In this document: positions 43,346-52,575 of the stretch, piece after piece
How positions within the stretch are numbered: position 1 is the first letter of the stretch
Layout of the letters: each line of letters starts with the position of its first letter
Source of the DNA: Chloroflexus aggregans DSM 9485
GTDB taxonomy: Bacteria; Chloroflexota; Chloroflexia; Chloroflexales; Chloroflexaceae
Assembly: GCF_000021945.1 (NCBI RefSeq)
Contig: NC_011831.1
Span: 310,001-374,000, forward strand
Direction: 5' to 3'
DNA: 64,000 bases
Position numbers and translations under genes: made by a program
Notes under the pieces: generated by a model
The model's database searches: none
What the model was told of the DNA's origin: nothing
The model's input: the letters and a program-made list of their open reading frames with translations, nothing else

Positions 43346-44712
43346 TGATTCGCAAAGTTCTTGTAGCAAACCGCGGCGAAATTGCCGTGCGTATCATTCG
43401 GGCCTGCCAAGAGCTGGGTATTCGGACGGTCGCTGCCTATAGCACTGCCGACCGTGATTCGCTCGCTGTTCGTTTAGCCGACGAAGCGGTCTGTATCGGG
43501 CCGCCCCCACCGGCAAAGTCGTACCTCAATGCGCCCGCACTGATCAGCGCTGCCCTGATCACCGGCTGTGATGCAGTCCATCCGGGCTACGGCTTCCTCT
43601 CGGAAAATCCCTATTTTGCCGAGATGTGCGCCGATTGTAATCTGATCTTCGTCGGCCCACCACCTGAACCGATCCGCCTGATGGGGGATAAGGCGATTGG
43701 ACGCGAAACCATGCGTAAAGCCGGTGTGCCGACCGTACCCGGATCGGACGGTGAGGTACGCTCGCTCGATGAGGCAATCGATATTGCGCGCCAGATCGGC
43801 TACCCCGTCCTGCTGAAACCATCCGGTGGTGGCGGTGGACGTGGCATGCGCGTCGCGTATGATGAAGCCGATCTCCAACGTGCCTTCGCAACCGCCCGCG
43901 CCGAGGCCGAAGCAGCCTTCGGCAATGGTGCGCTCCTCTTGGAAAAGTATCTGACCCGTGTCCGTCACGTCGAAATTCAGGTGCTCGCCGATAAGTATGG
44001 TCACGCCATTCACCTTGGTGAGCGCGATTGCTCCGCGCAACGTCGTCACCAGAAGATTGTCGAAGAAGCACCGTCACCGGTTGTGACCCCTGAATTGCGG
44101 GCGCGAATGGGCGCCGATGCGGTGCGTGGGATTACGTCGATCGGGTATGTCAACGCCGGTACCCTCGAGTTTCTCCTCGATGAAGAGGGTAACTATTACT
44201 TCATCGAAATGAATACGCGCATTCAGGTTGAACATCCGGTAACCGAACAGGTGACCGGCGTTGATTTGGTGCGTTGGCAGTTGCTGATCGCCAGCGGTGA
44301 ACGCTTGACGCTGCGCCAAGAAGACATTACAATAGCGCGGCACGCTATCGAATGCCGGATTAACGCCGAGGATCCGGAGCGTGACTTCTTGCCGGCAAGT
44401 GGCGAGGTGGAGTTCTATCTCCCACCCGGCGGTCCTGGAGTGCGGGTTGACTCGCACCTTTACTCAGGATATATGCCACCCGGTAACTACGATTCGTTGT
44501 TGGCGAAAATTATTACTTATGGTGATACACGTGATGAGGCGCTCAATCGTATGCGGCGAGCGCTGAATGAATGCGTGATTACCGGTATCAAAACAACCAT
44601 CCCGTTCCAATTGGCGTTGATCGACGACCCTGAATTTCGCGCCGGAAAGATCCATACCGGCTATGTCGCCGAATTGCTACGCCAATGGAAAGAGTCGCTC
44701 AGCCCGGCGTGA
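43345..44712 (+). CDS. accC: Biotin carboxylase subunit of acetyl-CoA carboxylase
   Basis: Protein of 455 residues that carboxylates biotin on the carrier protein with ATP and bicarbonate. It starts [20 protein letters not shown], the ATP-grasp loop is [13 protein letters not shown], and metal and bicarbonate residues lie in [21 protein letters not shown]. It overlaps fabG by one base. In Chloroflexus the product malonyl-CoA feeds both fatty acids and the 3-hydroxypropionate bi-cycle. The biotin carrier and transferase subunits are not in the window. Confidence 0.96.
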
Positions 44713-44746
44713 GTCGGTCTGCGGGATGTGTATGGGGAGGGTACGC

Positions 44747-45184
44747 TTGGCAAGTCAGCGGCATCGCGTGCGGATCGCAGCGCTACAGATCCTGTTCGAG
44801 GTCGACGAAACCGATCACGCAATCGATCAGGTACTCGAACGCCGACTTACCGATGAACCCATGTCGGCTGAAAGCGCTGAGTTTTTGCGTCGCCTGGTGT
44901 TCGGTACTTGGGAACATCGGTCGTACCTCGACCGGATTATCGAGGAAGCAGCTCCAAACTGGCCGGTCAACCAAATGCCCGGTGTCGATAAGGCAGTACT
45001 GCGGATCGCACTGTTTGAGCTGTTGATCGATGAGGTAGAGAAGACGCCGATTAAGGCGGTGATTAACGAAGCGGTCGAACTGGCAAAAGAGTTCGGCAGC
45101 GATAACTCTAGTCGATTTGTGAATGGCGTGCTCGGTACGGTAGTGACGCGCTACCTTGCCGAGCGCGAGGCAAATGAGGAATAG
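44747..45184 (+). CDS. nusB: Transcription antitermination factor NusB
   Basis: RNA-binding protein of 145 residues that joins NusE on boxA in rRNA antitermination. It begins [19 protein letters not shown] and has the conserved ARG-like region as [14 protein letters not shown], then [35 protein letters not shown] start at 44747 is chosen because GGGAGG is six bases upstream and the product then begins at the family's usual position. An ATG further upstream would add residues after the accC stop. Confidence 0.9.
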
Positions 45185-45215
45185 GTCTTTTCTGAAAGGA
45201 AGGAATACGACAAGT

Positions 45216-45464
45216 ATGGCTTCGCCCGAGATGGAGGAACGCCTGCGCAAGATTATTGTCGATCAGCTCGGCGTGGATGAAGCGCAGGTTGTGCCGAGCG
45301 CATCGTTTACGAAGGATTTAAACGCCGACTCGCTCGATTTGGTCGAACTGATTATGTCAATTGAAGAAGAGTTCGGTGTCGAGATTCCTGATGAAGATGC
45401 CGAGAAGATTCAGACGGTCGCCGATGCGCTCCAGTATCTTGAAACGCATCAGAGTAATGAGTAG
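45216..45464 (+). CDS. acpP: Acyl carrier protein
   Basis: Acidic carrier protein of 82 residues. The phosphopantetheine Ser is in [19 protein letters not shown]. It carries growing acyl chains in fatty-acid synthesis. GAAAGGAAGG lies before the ATG at 45216. It ends the nrdR-fabG-accC-nusB-acpP run. Confidence 0.96.
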
Positions 45465-45514
45465 GTAGCATACCGACGCGCATATCTGAAAGGGGTGAGG
45501 TATGGCCTTACCCC

Positions 45515-45594
45515 TGCACCCGCGGTGGGTTGGATTCCATCACCACCAAATCAACCTGATCGACAGTAGGGGCACGGCATGCCGTGCCCCTACT
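45515..45594. repeat. Direct repeat, copy 1
   Basis: About 80 bases starting TGCACCCGCGGTGGG and ending with the palindrome at 45566-45593 (13-base arms around AT). It differs from copy 2 at only two or three positions. Confidence 0.85.
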
Positions 45595-45691
45595 TGTGCC
45601 TGACAACATCGTGATGGTGTTGCCGTCACGTTGCTGGATAATACCGGCCAACGTTGTGCAACCATCGCCTAAATACCCGACAATATGTGCT

Positions 45692-45771
45692 TGCACCCGC
45701 GGTGGGTTGGATTCCATCACCACCAAATCAACCCGGTCGACAGTAGGGGCACGGCATGCCGTGCCCCTACT
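45692..45771. repeat. Direct repeat, copy 2
   Basis: Second copy of the same block, 177 bases further on, ending with the palindrome at 45743-45770. Confidence 0.85.
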
Positions 45772-45945
45772 ACACCTGGTCGCAAAACCGGTACACACGC
45801 TGTCAGCAAGCGTGGCAATCCGAGAATAACCAGGACAACGATGCGACGAAATCATGATCTTCTCCGCAACTATCTGTTAGCTTCGCCACTATTCAGACGG
45901 TAGCAATAACCGATTGGTCCTTTCGGTAGCGTGTTCATGACAACG

Positions 45946-45954
45946 TGGTACAAT
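45946..45954 (+). promoter_or_regulatory. Extended -10 promoter of rlmN
   Basis: TGG-TACAAT, ending ten bases before the chosen ATG. The transcript would start within a few bases of the codon, suggesting a leaderless or near-leaderless message. Confidence 0.45.
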
Positions 45955-45964
45955 GGAACATGCT

Positions 45965-47050
45965 ATGGAACAACGCTGTCTGTATGATTACAACCTCGCT
46001 GAACTAACCGAACTTCTCAAAGCGTGGGGGGAGCCGCCGTTTCGCGCTCGCCAACTCTACCGCCATTTGTACGTCAACCTCACCGCCAGCGTCGAGCGGA
46101 TGACCGATCTCCCGACTACCCTGCGCAGACGCTTGGCCGAGCTACCGCTTTCAACATTGCGCCTCGAACGAGTTCAGATCGGCGACGCGGGCCTGACCCG
46201 TAAAGCCTTATTCCGTTTGCCCGACGGCGCAGTGGTCGAGACGGTATTGATGGTTTATCCCGACCGTTCAACGGTTTGCGTTTCAACCCAAGCCGGTTGT
46301 GGGATGGGTTGTGTCTTCTGCGCAACCGGTCGGCTGGGCTTGCTGCGGAACCTGAGCAGCGGCGAGATCGTGGCTCAAGCAATTTGGGCCTCGCAAGAAC
46401 TGCGCGCGATGAATGCCGCCGGTCCCAGTGGTAGAGTGACCAATCTGGTCTTTATGGGGATGGGGGAACCGTTCGCGAATTATGATCGGTGGTGGCAAGC
46501 CGTTGAACGATTGCACGACCCGCAAGGTTTTAACCTTGGCGCCCGCAGTATGACCGTCTCAACCGTCGGGCTGGTGAAAGGGATTGAGCGGTTGGCGAAC
46601 GAACGATTGCCGATCAATCTTGCGATCTCGCTCCACGCACCCGATGATACCCTGCGGAGCGAATTGATGCCGGTCAATCGCCGTTATCCCATTGCTGAAC
46701 TGATGGCGGCTACACGACAATACATCGCCAAAACACGACGACGGGTTTCTTTTGAATACGTTCTGTTGCAAGGCAAGAACGATCACCCGCATCAGGCCAT
46801 CGCTCTCGCCCGTCTGCTGCGACGCGAAGCTCCACCGGGGCCAATACTCGTTCACGTTAATCTGATCCCGTGGAATCCAGTACCCGGTACGCCCTTGGGA
46901 CGTTCAGAATGGGAACGGGTGAATGCCTTTCAGCAGATCTTGACCGACTACGGTATCCCATGTACGGTACGGGTTGAACGTGGCGTCGAGATTGCTGCGG
47001 CTTGCGGTCAGTTGGCCGGTCAAACCACCCTGATGGTTGAGATGACGTAG
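45965..47050 (+). CDS. rlmN: Dual-specificity rRNA/tRNA adenine-C2 methyltransferase
   Basis: Radical-SAM enzyme of 361 residues that methylates A2503 of 23S rRNA and A37 of some tRNAs. The cluster motif is [13 protein letters not shown], with [11 protein letters not shown] before it and [15 protein letters not shown] after it; the resolving Cys pair includes the C-terminal CTVRVERG region and Cys in AAACGQL. Two ATGs exist (45953 and 45965); the first overlaps the -10 box, so the second is preferred. Confidence 0.93.
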   Translation: MEQRCLYDYNLAELTELLKAWGEPPFRARQLYRHLYVNLTASVERMTDLPTTLRRRLAELPLSTLRLERVQIGDAGLTRKALFRLPDGAVVETVLMVYPDRSTVCVSTQAGCGMGCVFCATGRLGLLRNLSSGEIVAQAIWASQELRAMNAAGPSGRVTNLVFMGMGEPFANYDRWWQAVERLHDPQGFNLGARSMTVSTVGLVKGIERLANERLPINLAISLHAPDDTLRSELMPVNRRYPIAELMAATRQYIAKTRRRVSFEYVLLQGKNDHPHQAIALARLLRREAPPGPILVHVNLIPWNPVPGTPLGRSEWERVNAFQQILTDYGIPCTVRVERGVEIAAACGQLAGQTTLMVEMT

Positions 47051-47111
47051 AATGTACGTGGTTGCTCGATGTGGTGATAGACGATCGCCCCAAATGCTGT
47101 AGAGACATACC

Positions 47112-48431
47112 ATGGCTGTTATTCAAAACGTGAAAGGAATGCGCGATCATCTGCCGACAGATATGATGCTGCGGCAGTATATCGTCAGTACGCTTACCAG
47201 TATCAGTGAAGCACACGGCTTCGAGCCTTTACAAACCCCGATTATCGAGTATGCCGAAACGCTTGAGGGTAAGCTTGGCGAGGATGAAAAGCTGATTTAC
47301 CGCTTTGAAGATCATGGTGGGCGTCGGCTGGCGTTACGCTACGATCAGACCGTACCGCTTGCCCGTGTGACTGCCCAATATGCCGGACAGTTGACATTAC
47401 CCTGGCGTCGCTATGCCTACGGGCCAAGCTATCGGGGTGAACGGCCCGCGCGCGGACGCTACCGTGAGTTCTACCAGTTCGATATCGATATCGTTGGTAG
47501 TGCCTCGCCGTTGGCCGATGCCGAGATTGTCGCAATGCTGTGTGAAGCGCTTTCGGCACTCGGCTTTCCTGACTTTGTGACCCTGCTCAATCACCGCCAG
47601 ATTATCGGTGGGATTGCGCGCGTCAGTGGTCTCTCAGAGGAAGCTGCCGGTGGGGTCTATCGCGCCATTGATAAGTTCGACAAGATCGGTGTCGCCGGCG
47701 TCCGTAACGAGTTGCTGAAAGCAGGCGTCGATACCGGTGCTGCCGATCGGATTCTCGAACTCGTGCAGATCGACGGCTCCGCCGACGAGGTACTCGCGGC
47801 ACTCGCCCAACGTCTCGCCGACGACGAGCGGGCGGTCGCTGCGATTGCCAATCTGCGTTCAATCCTTGACAGTTTGGCTGCGATGGGGGTGCCGACCGAT
47901 CAATACCGCGTTGCGCCACGTCTCGCCCGGGGTCTCTCATACTATACCGGTGCCGTTTTTGAGGCAATCACCCCGCACTGGCCAGAAGGTTCACTGCTCG
48001 GTGGTGGTCGGTATGACGATCTGATCGGTCTGTTCGCCGGACGTAACATCCCCACGGTAGGCCTTGCGTTCGGTATCGACCGTCTCCACGATGTGATGCT
48101 CGAACTCAACCTTGGCCCACGCCCGCGCACAACTGCGGTCGCGTATGTCACCCTGTTTAGTGGAGATTACGTCGCAGCCAGCCTCGCTTTGGCCGCCGAA
48201 CTGCGCGCTGCCGGAATACATACGCTCATCGCACTCGAACCGGGCAACCTTGGTAAGCAATTCAAAGAAGCCGATCGCCGTGGGGTTCGCTTTGCTCTCG
48301 TCCTTGGTCCCGATGAGCTAGCACGTGACGAAGTGGTGGTGAAAGATCTCCAGCGTGGTGAGCAACGTTCACTCCCACGTGCCGCCGTTGCCGGTTTGCT
48401 GGCCGAAGCACTTACAGAACAGGCGCGCTAA
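47112..48431 (+). CDS. hisS: Histidyl-tRNA synthetase
   Basis: Class II synthetase of 439 residues that charges tRNA-His. It starts VIQNVKGMRDHLPTDMM; motif 2 is LALRYDQTVPLARV and RYREFYQFDIDIVG, the His-binding block is ARGLSYYTGAVFEA, and motif 3 is LLGGGRYDDLIGLF. A C-terminal anticodon-binding domain follows. It lies 61 bases behind rlmN. The IS-like element starts directly after its stop codon. Confidence 0.96.
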   Translation: MAVIQNVKGMRDHLPTDMMLRQYIVSTLTSISEAHGFEPLQTPIIEYAETLEGKLGEDEKLIYRFEDHGGRRLALRYDQTVPLARVTAQYAGQLTLPWRRYAYGPSYRGERPARGRYREFYQFDIDIVGSASPLADAEIVAMLCEALSALGFPDFVTLLNHRQIIGGIARVSGLSEEAAGGVYRAIDKFDKIGVAGVRNELLKAGVDTGAADRILELVQIDGSADEVLAALAQRLADDERAVAAIANLRSILDSLAAMGVPTDQYRVAPRLARGLSYYTGAVFEAITPHWPEGSLLGGGRYDDLIGLFAGRNIPTVGLAFGIDRLHDVMLELNLGPRPRTTAVAYVTLFSGDYVAASLALAAELRAAGIHTLIALEPGNLGKQFKEADRRGVRFALVLGPDELARDEVVVKDLQRGEQRSLPRAAVAGLLAEALTEQAR

Positions 48432-48520
48432 AGCCCACACCCTTTAGGGGTGGGGTGAAGCGCGGTACTGACGTGTAGATACGCATTGCACATCCACACA
48501 ATCTATGATATCCTGTTGCT

Positions 48521-48763
48521 ATGAAACAGATGTACCACTCCAACGATCCGTGCGTGTTGCTCATCAACTCCCACCTGGTCTGGTGCCCCAAGCGGCGACG
48601 GAAGATGGTAGGTGGCCCCCGAACAACACGCCTGGAAGAACTGATTCGTGAGACGGCGCCAGAGCTGGCGTGTGCGATGGTGGCGCTTGAAATCATGCCC
48701 GACCATCTCCCTCTGGTTGTTTCGGCAACGCCGCAAATCGAAGCGCAGCGCACACGCGGATGA
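48521..48763 (+). pseudogene. tnpA: TnpA (HUH transposase) with internal deletion
   Basis: Only 80 residues instead of about 135-150. The N-terminal half is recognisable: SHLVWCPKRRRKMVGGP, EELIRETAPELAC and LEIMPDHLPLVVS. The HUH motif, normally MPDHVHLLV, has lost its second His. The sequence then jumps from SATPQ directly to IEAQRTRG, which matches the usual C-terminal end of the family, so the middle with the catalytic Tyr has been deleted in frame. It cannot catalyse transposition. Confidence 0.8.
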
Positions 48764-49902
48764 AGACGTTTTTCTCCAAGTTACGTCCGACACTTGCTCA
48801 AGTGGCTTGTCTTTCTGAGACGGTGGAAACCTGCCGCCAACGCTACAACCACGCTTTGAGCGAGCGCAAGACTGCCTATCGAGAACGTGGCGAGTCCATC
48901 GGCTTTGTGCGCCAATGCGCCAGCCTGCCTATGCTGAAACGGGAGGTGCCGCATCTGCAGTGTGTCCACTCCCAAGTGGTGCAGGATGTCGTGCGTCGAG
49001 GAGACCGCGCGTTTCAAGCGTTCGTTCGGCGGGTGAACGCCGGTGAAAAAGCGGGGTATCCGCGCTGCAAAGGGCGGGGCCGGTACGATAGCTTCACCTA
49101 TCCCCGGTGGGGCAACGGCGTCAAGCGGGAGCAGGGACGGCTCGTCCTCTCCAAAATCGGTGCTATTCGCCTGCACAACGATCGCCCGGTTGAGGGCACG
49201 CCAAACATCTGTATCATCGTTCGCAACGCGGATGGATGGTACGCACACATCGTGTGTGCTGTTGCACCATCACCACTCCCGCCACCTGGCAGGTCGGTAG
49301 GGATTGATGTTGGACGTGAGTCGTTTGCAACGCTGTCGAACGGCGTGCAGATTGCCAACCCGCGCTCCTATCGCGCCGCCGAACGCACGCTGAAACAGGC
49401 ACAACGACGGCTCGCTCGTCGCGTGAAGGGCAGCAATCGCTCCCGTAAGGCTCGCACGTTGCTTGCGAACGCTCACCTGAAGGTCAAGCGGGCGCGACGG
49501 GATTTCGCCCACACAATCGCCCGCGCACCGGTCAATGAGGATGACCATATTGCGGTTGAAAAACTGAACATTCGGGGGATGGTACGGAACCATCCCCTTG
49601 CCAAATCGATCTCAGACGCCGGATGGGGTATCGTTCTGAATATCCTGCTCGCCAAGGCTGCACGTGCTGGGCGAGTCGTGGTGGCAGTCAACCCTGCCGG
49701 AACGTCGCACATATGTGCGCACTGTGGCGAGTCCGTTCCCAAACGACGTGCCGTTCACTGGCACTCCTGCCCGTATTGTGGTTGTGAATTGCACCGCGAT
49801 CATAATGCTGCGCTTACTATCCTAAAGAAGGGCGGGGGCGCCGCCTTCGGGGAGGCTTTGCCGTTGGGCGGGCCGCAGAACCGAGAACCCCACAGGCTTT
49901 AG
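48760..49902 (+). CDS. tnpB: TnpB, RNA-guided endonuclease of the IS200/IS605 group
   Basis: Protein of 380 residues. The N-terminal part shows LRPTLAQVACLSETVETCRQ, VHSQVVQDVVRRGDRAFQAF and GYPRCKGRGRYDSFTYP. The RuvC triad looks complete: Asp in VGIDVGRESFATL (near residue 185), Glu in IAVEKLNIRGM (near 266) and Asp in LHRDHNAALTIL (near 350). A zinc finger CAHCG-CPYCG lies between the last two. The family is known to cut DNA guided by an RNA made from the element's right end. The ATG overlaps the tnpA stop (ATGA). It appears intact, although its transposase is not. Confidence 0.9.
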   Translation: MKTFFSKLRPTLAQVACLSETVETCRQRYNHALSERKTAYRERGESIGFVRQCASLPMLKREVPHLQCVHSQVVQDVVRRGDRAFQAFVRRVNAGEKAGYPRCKGRGRYDSFTYPRWGNGVKREQGRLVLSKIGAIRLHNDRPVEGTPNICIIVRNADGWYAHIVCAVAPSPLPPPGRSVGIDVGRESFATLSNGVQIANPRSYRAAERTLKQAQRRLARRVKGSNRSRKARTLLANAHLKVKRARRDFAHTIARAPVNEDDHIAVEKLNIRGMVRNHPLAKSISDAGWGIVLNILLAKAARAGRVVVAVNPAGTSHICAHCGESVPKRRAVHWHSCPYCGCELHRDHNAALTILKKGGGAAFGEALPLGGPQNREPHRL

Positions 49903-49974
49903 CCGTGGGAGTGTCAGTGAAGGGAAGTAGATGACTGTTCGGGCGACAGAGCTGTCTGCCCGAGCCGACCCTCT

Positions 49975-51261
49975 ATGAATACAACCCGACCGATCTTTAT
50001 CCTACTGCTTGCCGGTACAAGTTACCTCGCCGCCCAAACAACCGGTCAGCGTCTCTTTTTTCATCTCAGCTACATTCTGGTCAGTCTGCCCCTCGTGGCG
50101 CTGATCTGGACGTGGCTTAACTTGCGTGGTCTGCGCATCGAGCGTGCCCATACCTCCTTGCGGGCCAGCGTCGGTGAATACATCCGCGAACGGATTACCA
50201 TTCATAACCGATGGTGGTTACCCAAACTGTGGATCGAACTCCACGATGAGTCTGATCTGCCGCAGCACGAACCCGGTTTCGTAACCTACCTGGCAGGCCG
50301 CGAATCAACCCGTTGGACAACCCGCTCGCTCTGTACCCAACGTGGCCGGTTTCGCCTTGGTCCAACCCGCGTCATCAGTAGCGACCCATTTGGCCTCTTC
50401 CGCTTCTCACGCCTGATCCCCGGTAGTGGTGAACTTATCGTCTATCCCGCCTCTGAAATCATCGCTACATTCCGCCTCCCCTCTGCCGAACGGTCCGGCG
50501 GTGCGAGCAATTTGGTGCGCGTCCACAGTGTTACCCCCAACGTTGCCACCATCCGCGATTACCAACCCGGCGATGGCTTCAACCGCATTCACTGGCGCAG
50601 CACGGCTCGTTACAACCGTCTCATGGTCAAAGAATTTGAGCTTGATCCGGCGGCAGACATCTATCTCATTCTCGACCTTAATGAACAGGCAGTCACGCGG
50701 ATCGACGAACCGGCGCTGCTCGCTCATGAACGGGCCGGTGTACCGTGGTGGCAGCGCCAACCGACAATCCACCGTCACGCCTCTCCCATCTCAACTGAAG
50801 AGCACGCCGTCACGGTAGCGGCATCGCTCGCGCGCACGCTGCTCAACCAAAACCGAATCGTTGGGCTTTTAGCGTGGGGCGAACGGCTGGAAGTCATCCC
50901 CGCCGAGCGTGAGGAACGTCAATTATGGAAAATGCTCGAACTACTGGCCGTCTTACGTGCGACCGGGCAACACACCCTTGCCGAACTCCTCATCGCCGAA
51001 GGACAGCGCTTCGGACGCGATACAACGCTGATTATTATCACCTCTGATCTCGATCCCCGTTGGCTGGCAGCACTGCAACACCACCTCTACCGCGGCACAC
51101 GCGCCGTTGTTATCTTCATCGATCCGCAGAGTTACGGTGGCCGTTATGATCCGGCGCCTCTCCTCAACCACCTCATTGCCCTGCATATCGATGTGTATCG
51201 TCTCCAACGAGGTGATGCACTGGCCGATGCGTTACGGCAACCGATCGTAGTGACAAGGTAA
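49975..51261 (+). CDS. DUF58 domain protein
   Basis: Membrane-anchored protein of 428 residues. Two hydrophobic segments lie in the first about 45 residues. The DUF58 core is RIHWRSTARYNRLMVKEFEL after VATIRDYQPGDGFN, and RGRFRLGPTRVISSDPFGLF precedes it. The C-terminal region looks like a von Willebrand type A fold with IYLILDLNEQ. Such proteins often work with MoxR ATPases, but none is nearby. No ribosome site is visible before the ATG. Confidence 0.85.
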   Translation: MNTTRPIFILLLAGTSYLAAQTTGQRLFFHLSYILVSLPLVALIWTWLNLRGLRIERAHTSLRASVGEYIRERITIHNRWWLPKLWIELHDESDLPQHEPGFVTYLAGRESTRWTTRSLCTQRGRFRLGPTRVISSDPFGLFRFSRLIPGSGELIVYPASEIIATFRLPSAERSGGASNLVRVHSVTPNVATIRDYQPGDGFNRIHWRSTARYNRLMVKEFELDPAADIYLILDLNEQAVTRIDEPALLAHERAGVPWWQRQPTIHRHASPISTEEHAVTVAASLARTLLNQNRIVGLLAWGERLEVIPAEREERQLWKMLELLAVLRATGQHTLAELLIAEGQRFGRDTTLIIITSDLDPRWLAALQHHLYRGTRAVVIFIDPQSYGGRYDPAPLLNHLIALHIDVYRLQRGDALADALRQPIVVTR

Positions 51262-51384
51262 ACGTGTCATGAGGTTCACCTTACTGTTCGTTGACACGTT
51301 GCAACTTGTTTTCAGTCTATCATACAGATACACTATTCCCAGATATTACCTTCTGTGCCGTGTTCATCATTGAGGACAACCGCA

Positions 51385-52455
51385 ATGACGACTCCCATTC
51401 CCAGCGATTTCCAGCGTCGCTATCTCGAGGCAATGCTCCACGGCAACGGACGGGACGCGGATCGTGTGGTCGAACAGGCACTGGCTCAAGGGATCAACGC
51501 GCCACGCATCTACCTCGACATCTTCCAGCCCACCGCTTACGAGATCGGCCGACTCTGGCAAGTAAATCGGATCAGCGTTGCGCAAGAACACCTCGCCACG
51601 GCGATCATCGAACGACAGATGGGTGAACTACATCCCTATTTTCGGCCCCGCCTGCGGCGTCAGCGCCGAATCGTGCTCGGCTGCGCACCTGATGAATGGC
51701 ACCGTGTTGGTATCCGCATGGTGGCCGATTTTTTTGAAGCCGAAGGTTGGGACGTCATCTACCTTGGTGCAGCCGTACCGATTCCGGCGTTTGTCGATGC
51801 GATCAAGATCGCCCAACCCGATCTCGTCGGTATCTCGGCGGCAATGGTGTTTCATCTGCCACACGTCACCCATCTGGTGCGAGCATTGCACGCCGCCGAT
51901 CTTGATGGTATTCCGCTGATGGTTGGAGGATTGCCGTTTGTCCGTCAACCCGGCTTACACCGCGCGCTCAACATCCACCTCAGTGCGCCCAACGCTGCTG
52001 CGGCAGTTGCTGCGGCTAATCATGCGTTTCCCGTTCCGATCCGCGTACCATCGGCGCCGCACAGCAATGCCGCACTGCATGCCGTACAAACCCTCCATCG
52101 TCAGATCATCGACCGTGCTACGACGCTCGCTCTGCAGCACCAGGATGAGCTACAGCTTCTTGGTGCGCAAGCGCCCACGATAATCGCAGCCGGATACGAG
52201 TTTGTCACGCGCACCCTGGAAGCAGCCCTCGCTACCGGGCAACCGGAACTGCTCGACGAACAGATACGCTGGGGAAACGAACGACAGCTCTACGATGGGG
52301 TTATGCCTGAACATATGCTACACCGCCTCGAAATCTACGACGCAGTGATCCGTGAATTGCTACCGGCTGAGCTGGTTGAGATCGTCACCGTGTATACAGA
52401 ACGCATGATCGCCTTACAACGTTCGCTGATCGGAAACAGCACTGCATCAGCCTAG
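51385..52455 (+). CDS. Cobalamin-binding sensor with CarH-like W-x9-EH motif, no DNA-binding domain
   Basis: Soluble protein of 356 residues. Residues about 1-85 resemble the helical cap of B12 photoreceptors and contain LWQVNRISVAQEHL, matching W-x9-EH. Residues about 90-210 are a B12-binding Rossmann fold: CAPDEWHRVGIRMVADFFEA, WDVIYLGAAVP, PDLVGISAAM and PLMVGGLPF. The His in DEWHRVG is the probable lower cobalt ligand. The C-terminal about 130 residues are helical and unrecognised; no helix-turn-helix is seen. In CarH the same motif senses light through adenosylcobalamin, so this may be a light or B12 sensor that acts by protein contact. The ATG at 51385 has GAGGA eight bases upstream. 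Confidence 0.82.
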   Translation: MTTPIPSDFQRRYLEAMLHGNGRDADRVVEQALAQGINAPRIYLDIFQPTAYEIGRLWQVNRISVAQEHLATAIIERQMGELHPYFRPRLRRQRRIVLGCAPDEWHRVGIRMVADFFEAEGWDVIYLGAAVPIPAFVDAIKIAQPDLVGISAAMVFHLPHVTHLVRALHAADLDGIPLMVGGLPFVRQPGLHRALNIHLSAPNAAAAVAAANHAFPVPIRVPSAPHSNAALHAVQTLHRQIIDRATTLALQHQDELQLLGAQAPTIIAAGYEFVTRTLEAALATGQPELLDEQIRWGNERQLYDGVMPEHMLHRLEIYDAVIRELLPAELVEIVTVYTERMIALQRSLIGNSTASA

Positions 52456-52575
52456 TACTAACGGCCGGCGGGAGAAAATGCCTATTGTTACGGTAATCTG
52501 ATACCAATATGATAGAATTGTTGTACTACGCTACTAAATGATCGATTGCACTTGTTGTTTGACAAAGGGCACATT

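Larger units (their letters stand above)
45508..45855 (-). pseudogene. Remnant of a GYLGDGCT-motif protein carrying two palindromic repeats
   Basis: Between acpP and rlmN (488 bases) the minus strand shows a protein-like piece, VDLVVMESNPPRVQ then AHIVGYLGDGCTTLAGI and QQRDGNTITMLSG, which recalls a C-rich secreted domain common in Chloroflexi. It is interrupted on both sides by GTAGGGGCACGGC palindromes. A block of about 80 bases (palindrome plus the VDLVVMESNPPRVQ codons) is present twice, at 45515-45594 and 45692-45771. No intact gene remains. The rest of the gap shows only the rlmN promoter. Confidence 0.6.
48432..49920 (+). mobile_element. IS200/IS605-type element with degenerate tnpA
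   Basis: The left end has a hairpin CCCAC-a-CCC, loop TTTA, GGGGTGGG (48434-48454); the right end has CCCAC-a-GGC, loop TTTA, GCCGTGGG (49889-49909). The two share the same bulged architecture, as expected for subterminal hairpins recognised by TnpA. Between them lie a broken tnpA and a full-length tnpB in ATGA overlap. It sits between hisS and the DUF58 gene. Exact ends cannot be fixed without an empty site. Confidence 0.8.

Noticed and set aside
45515-45771. Possible two-repeat CRISPR array
   Set aside because: Only two copies exist, each contains a long palindrome and gene codons, the spacing is 97 bases, and no cas gene is present.
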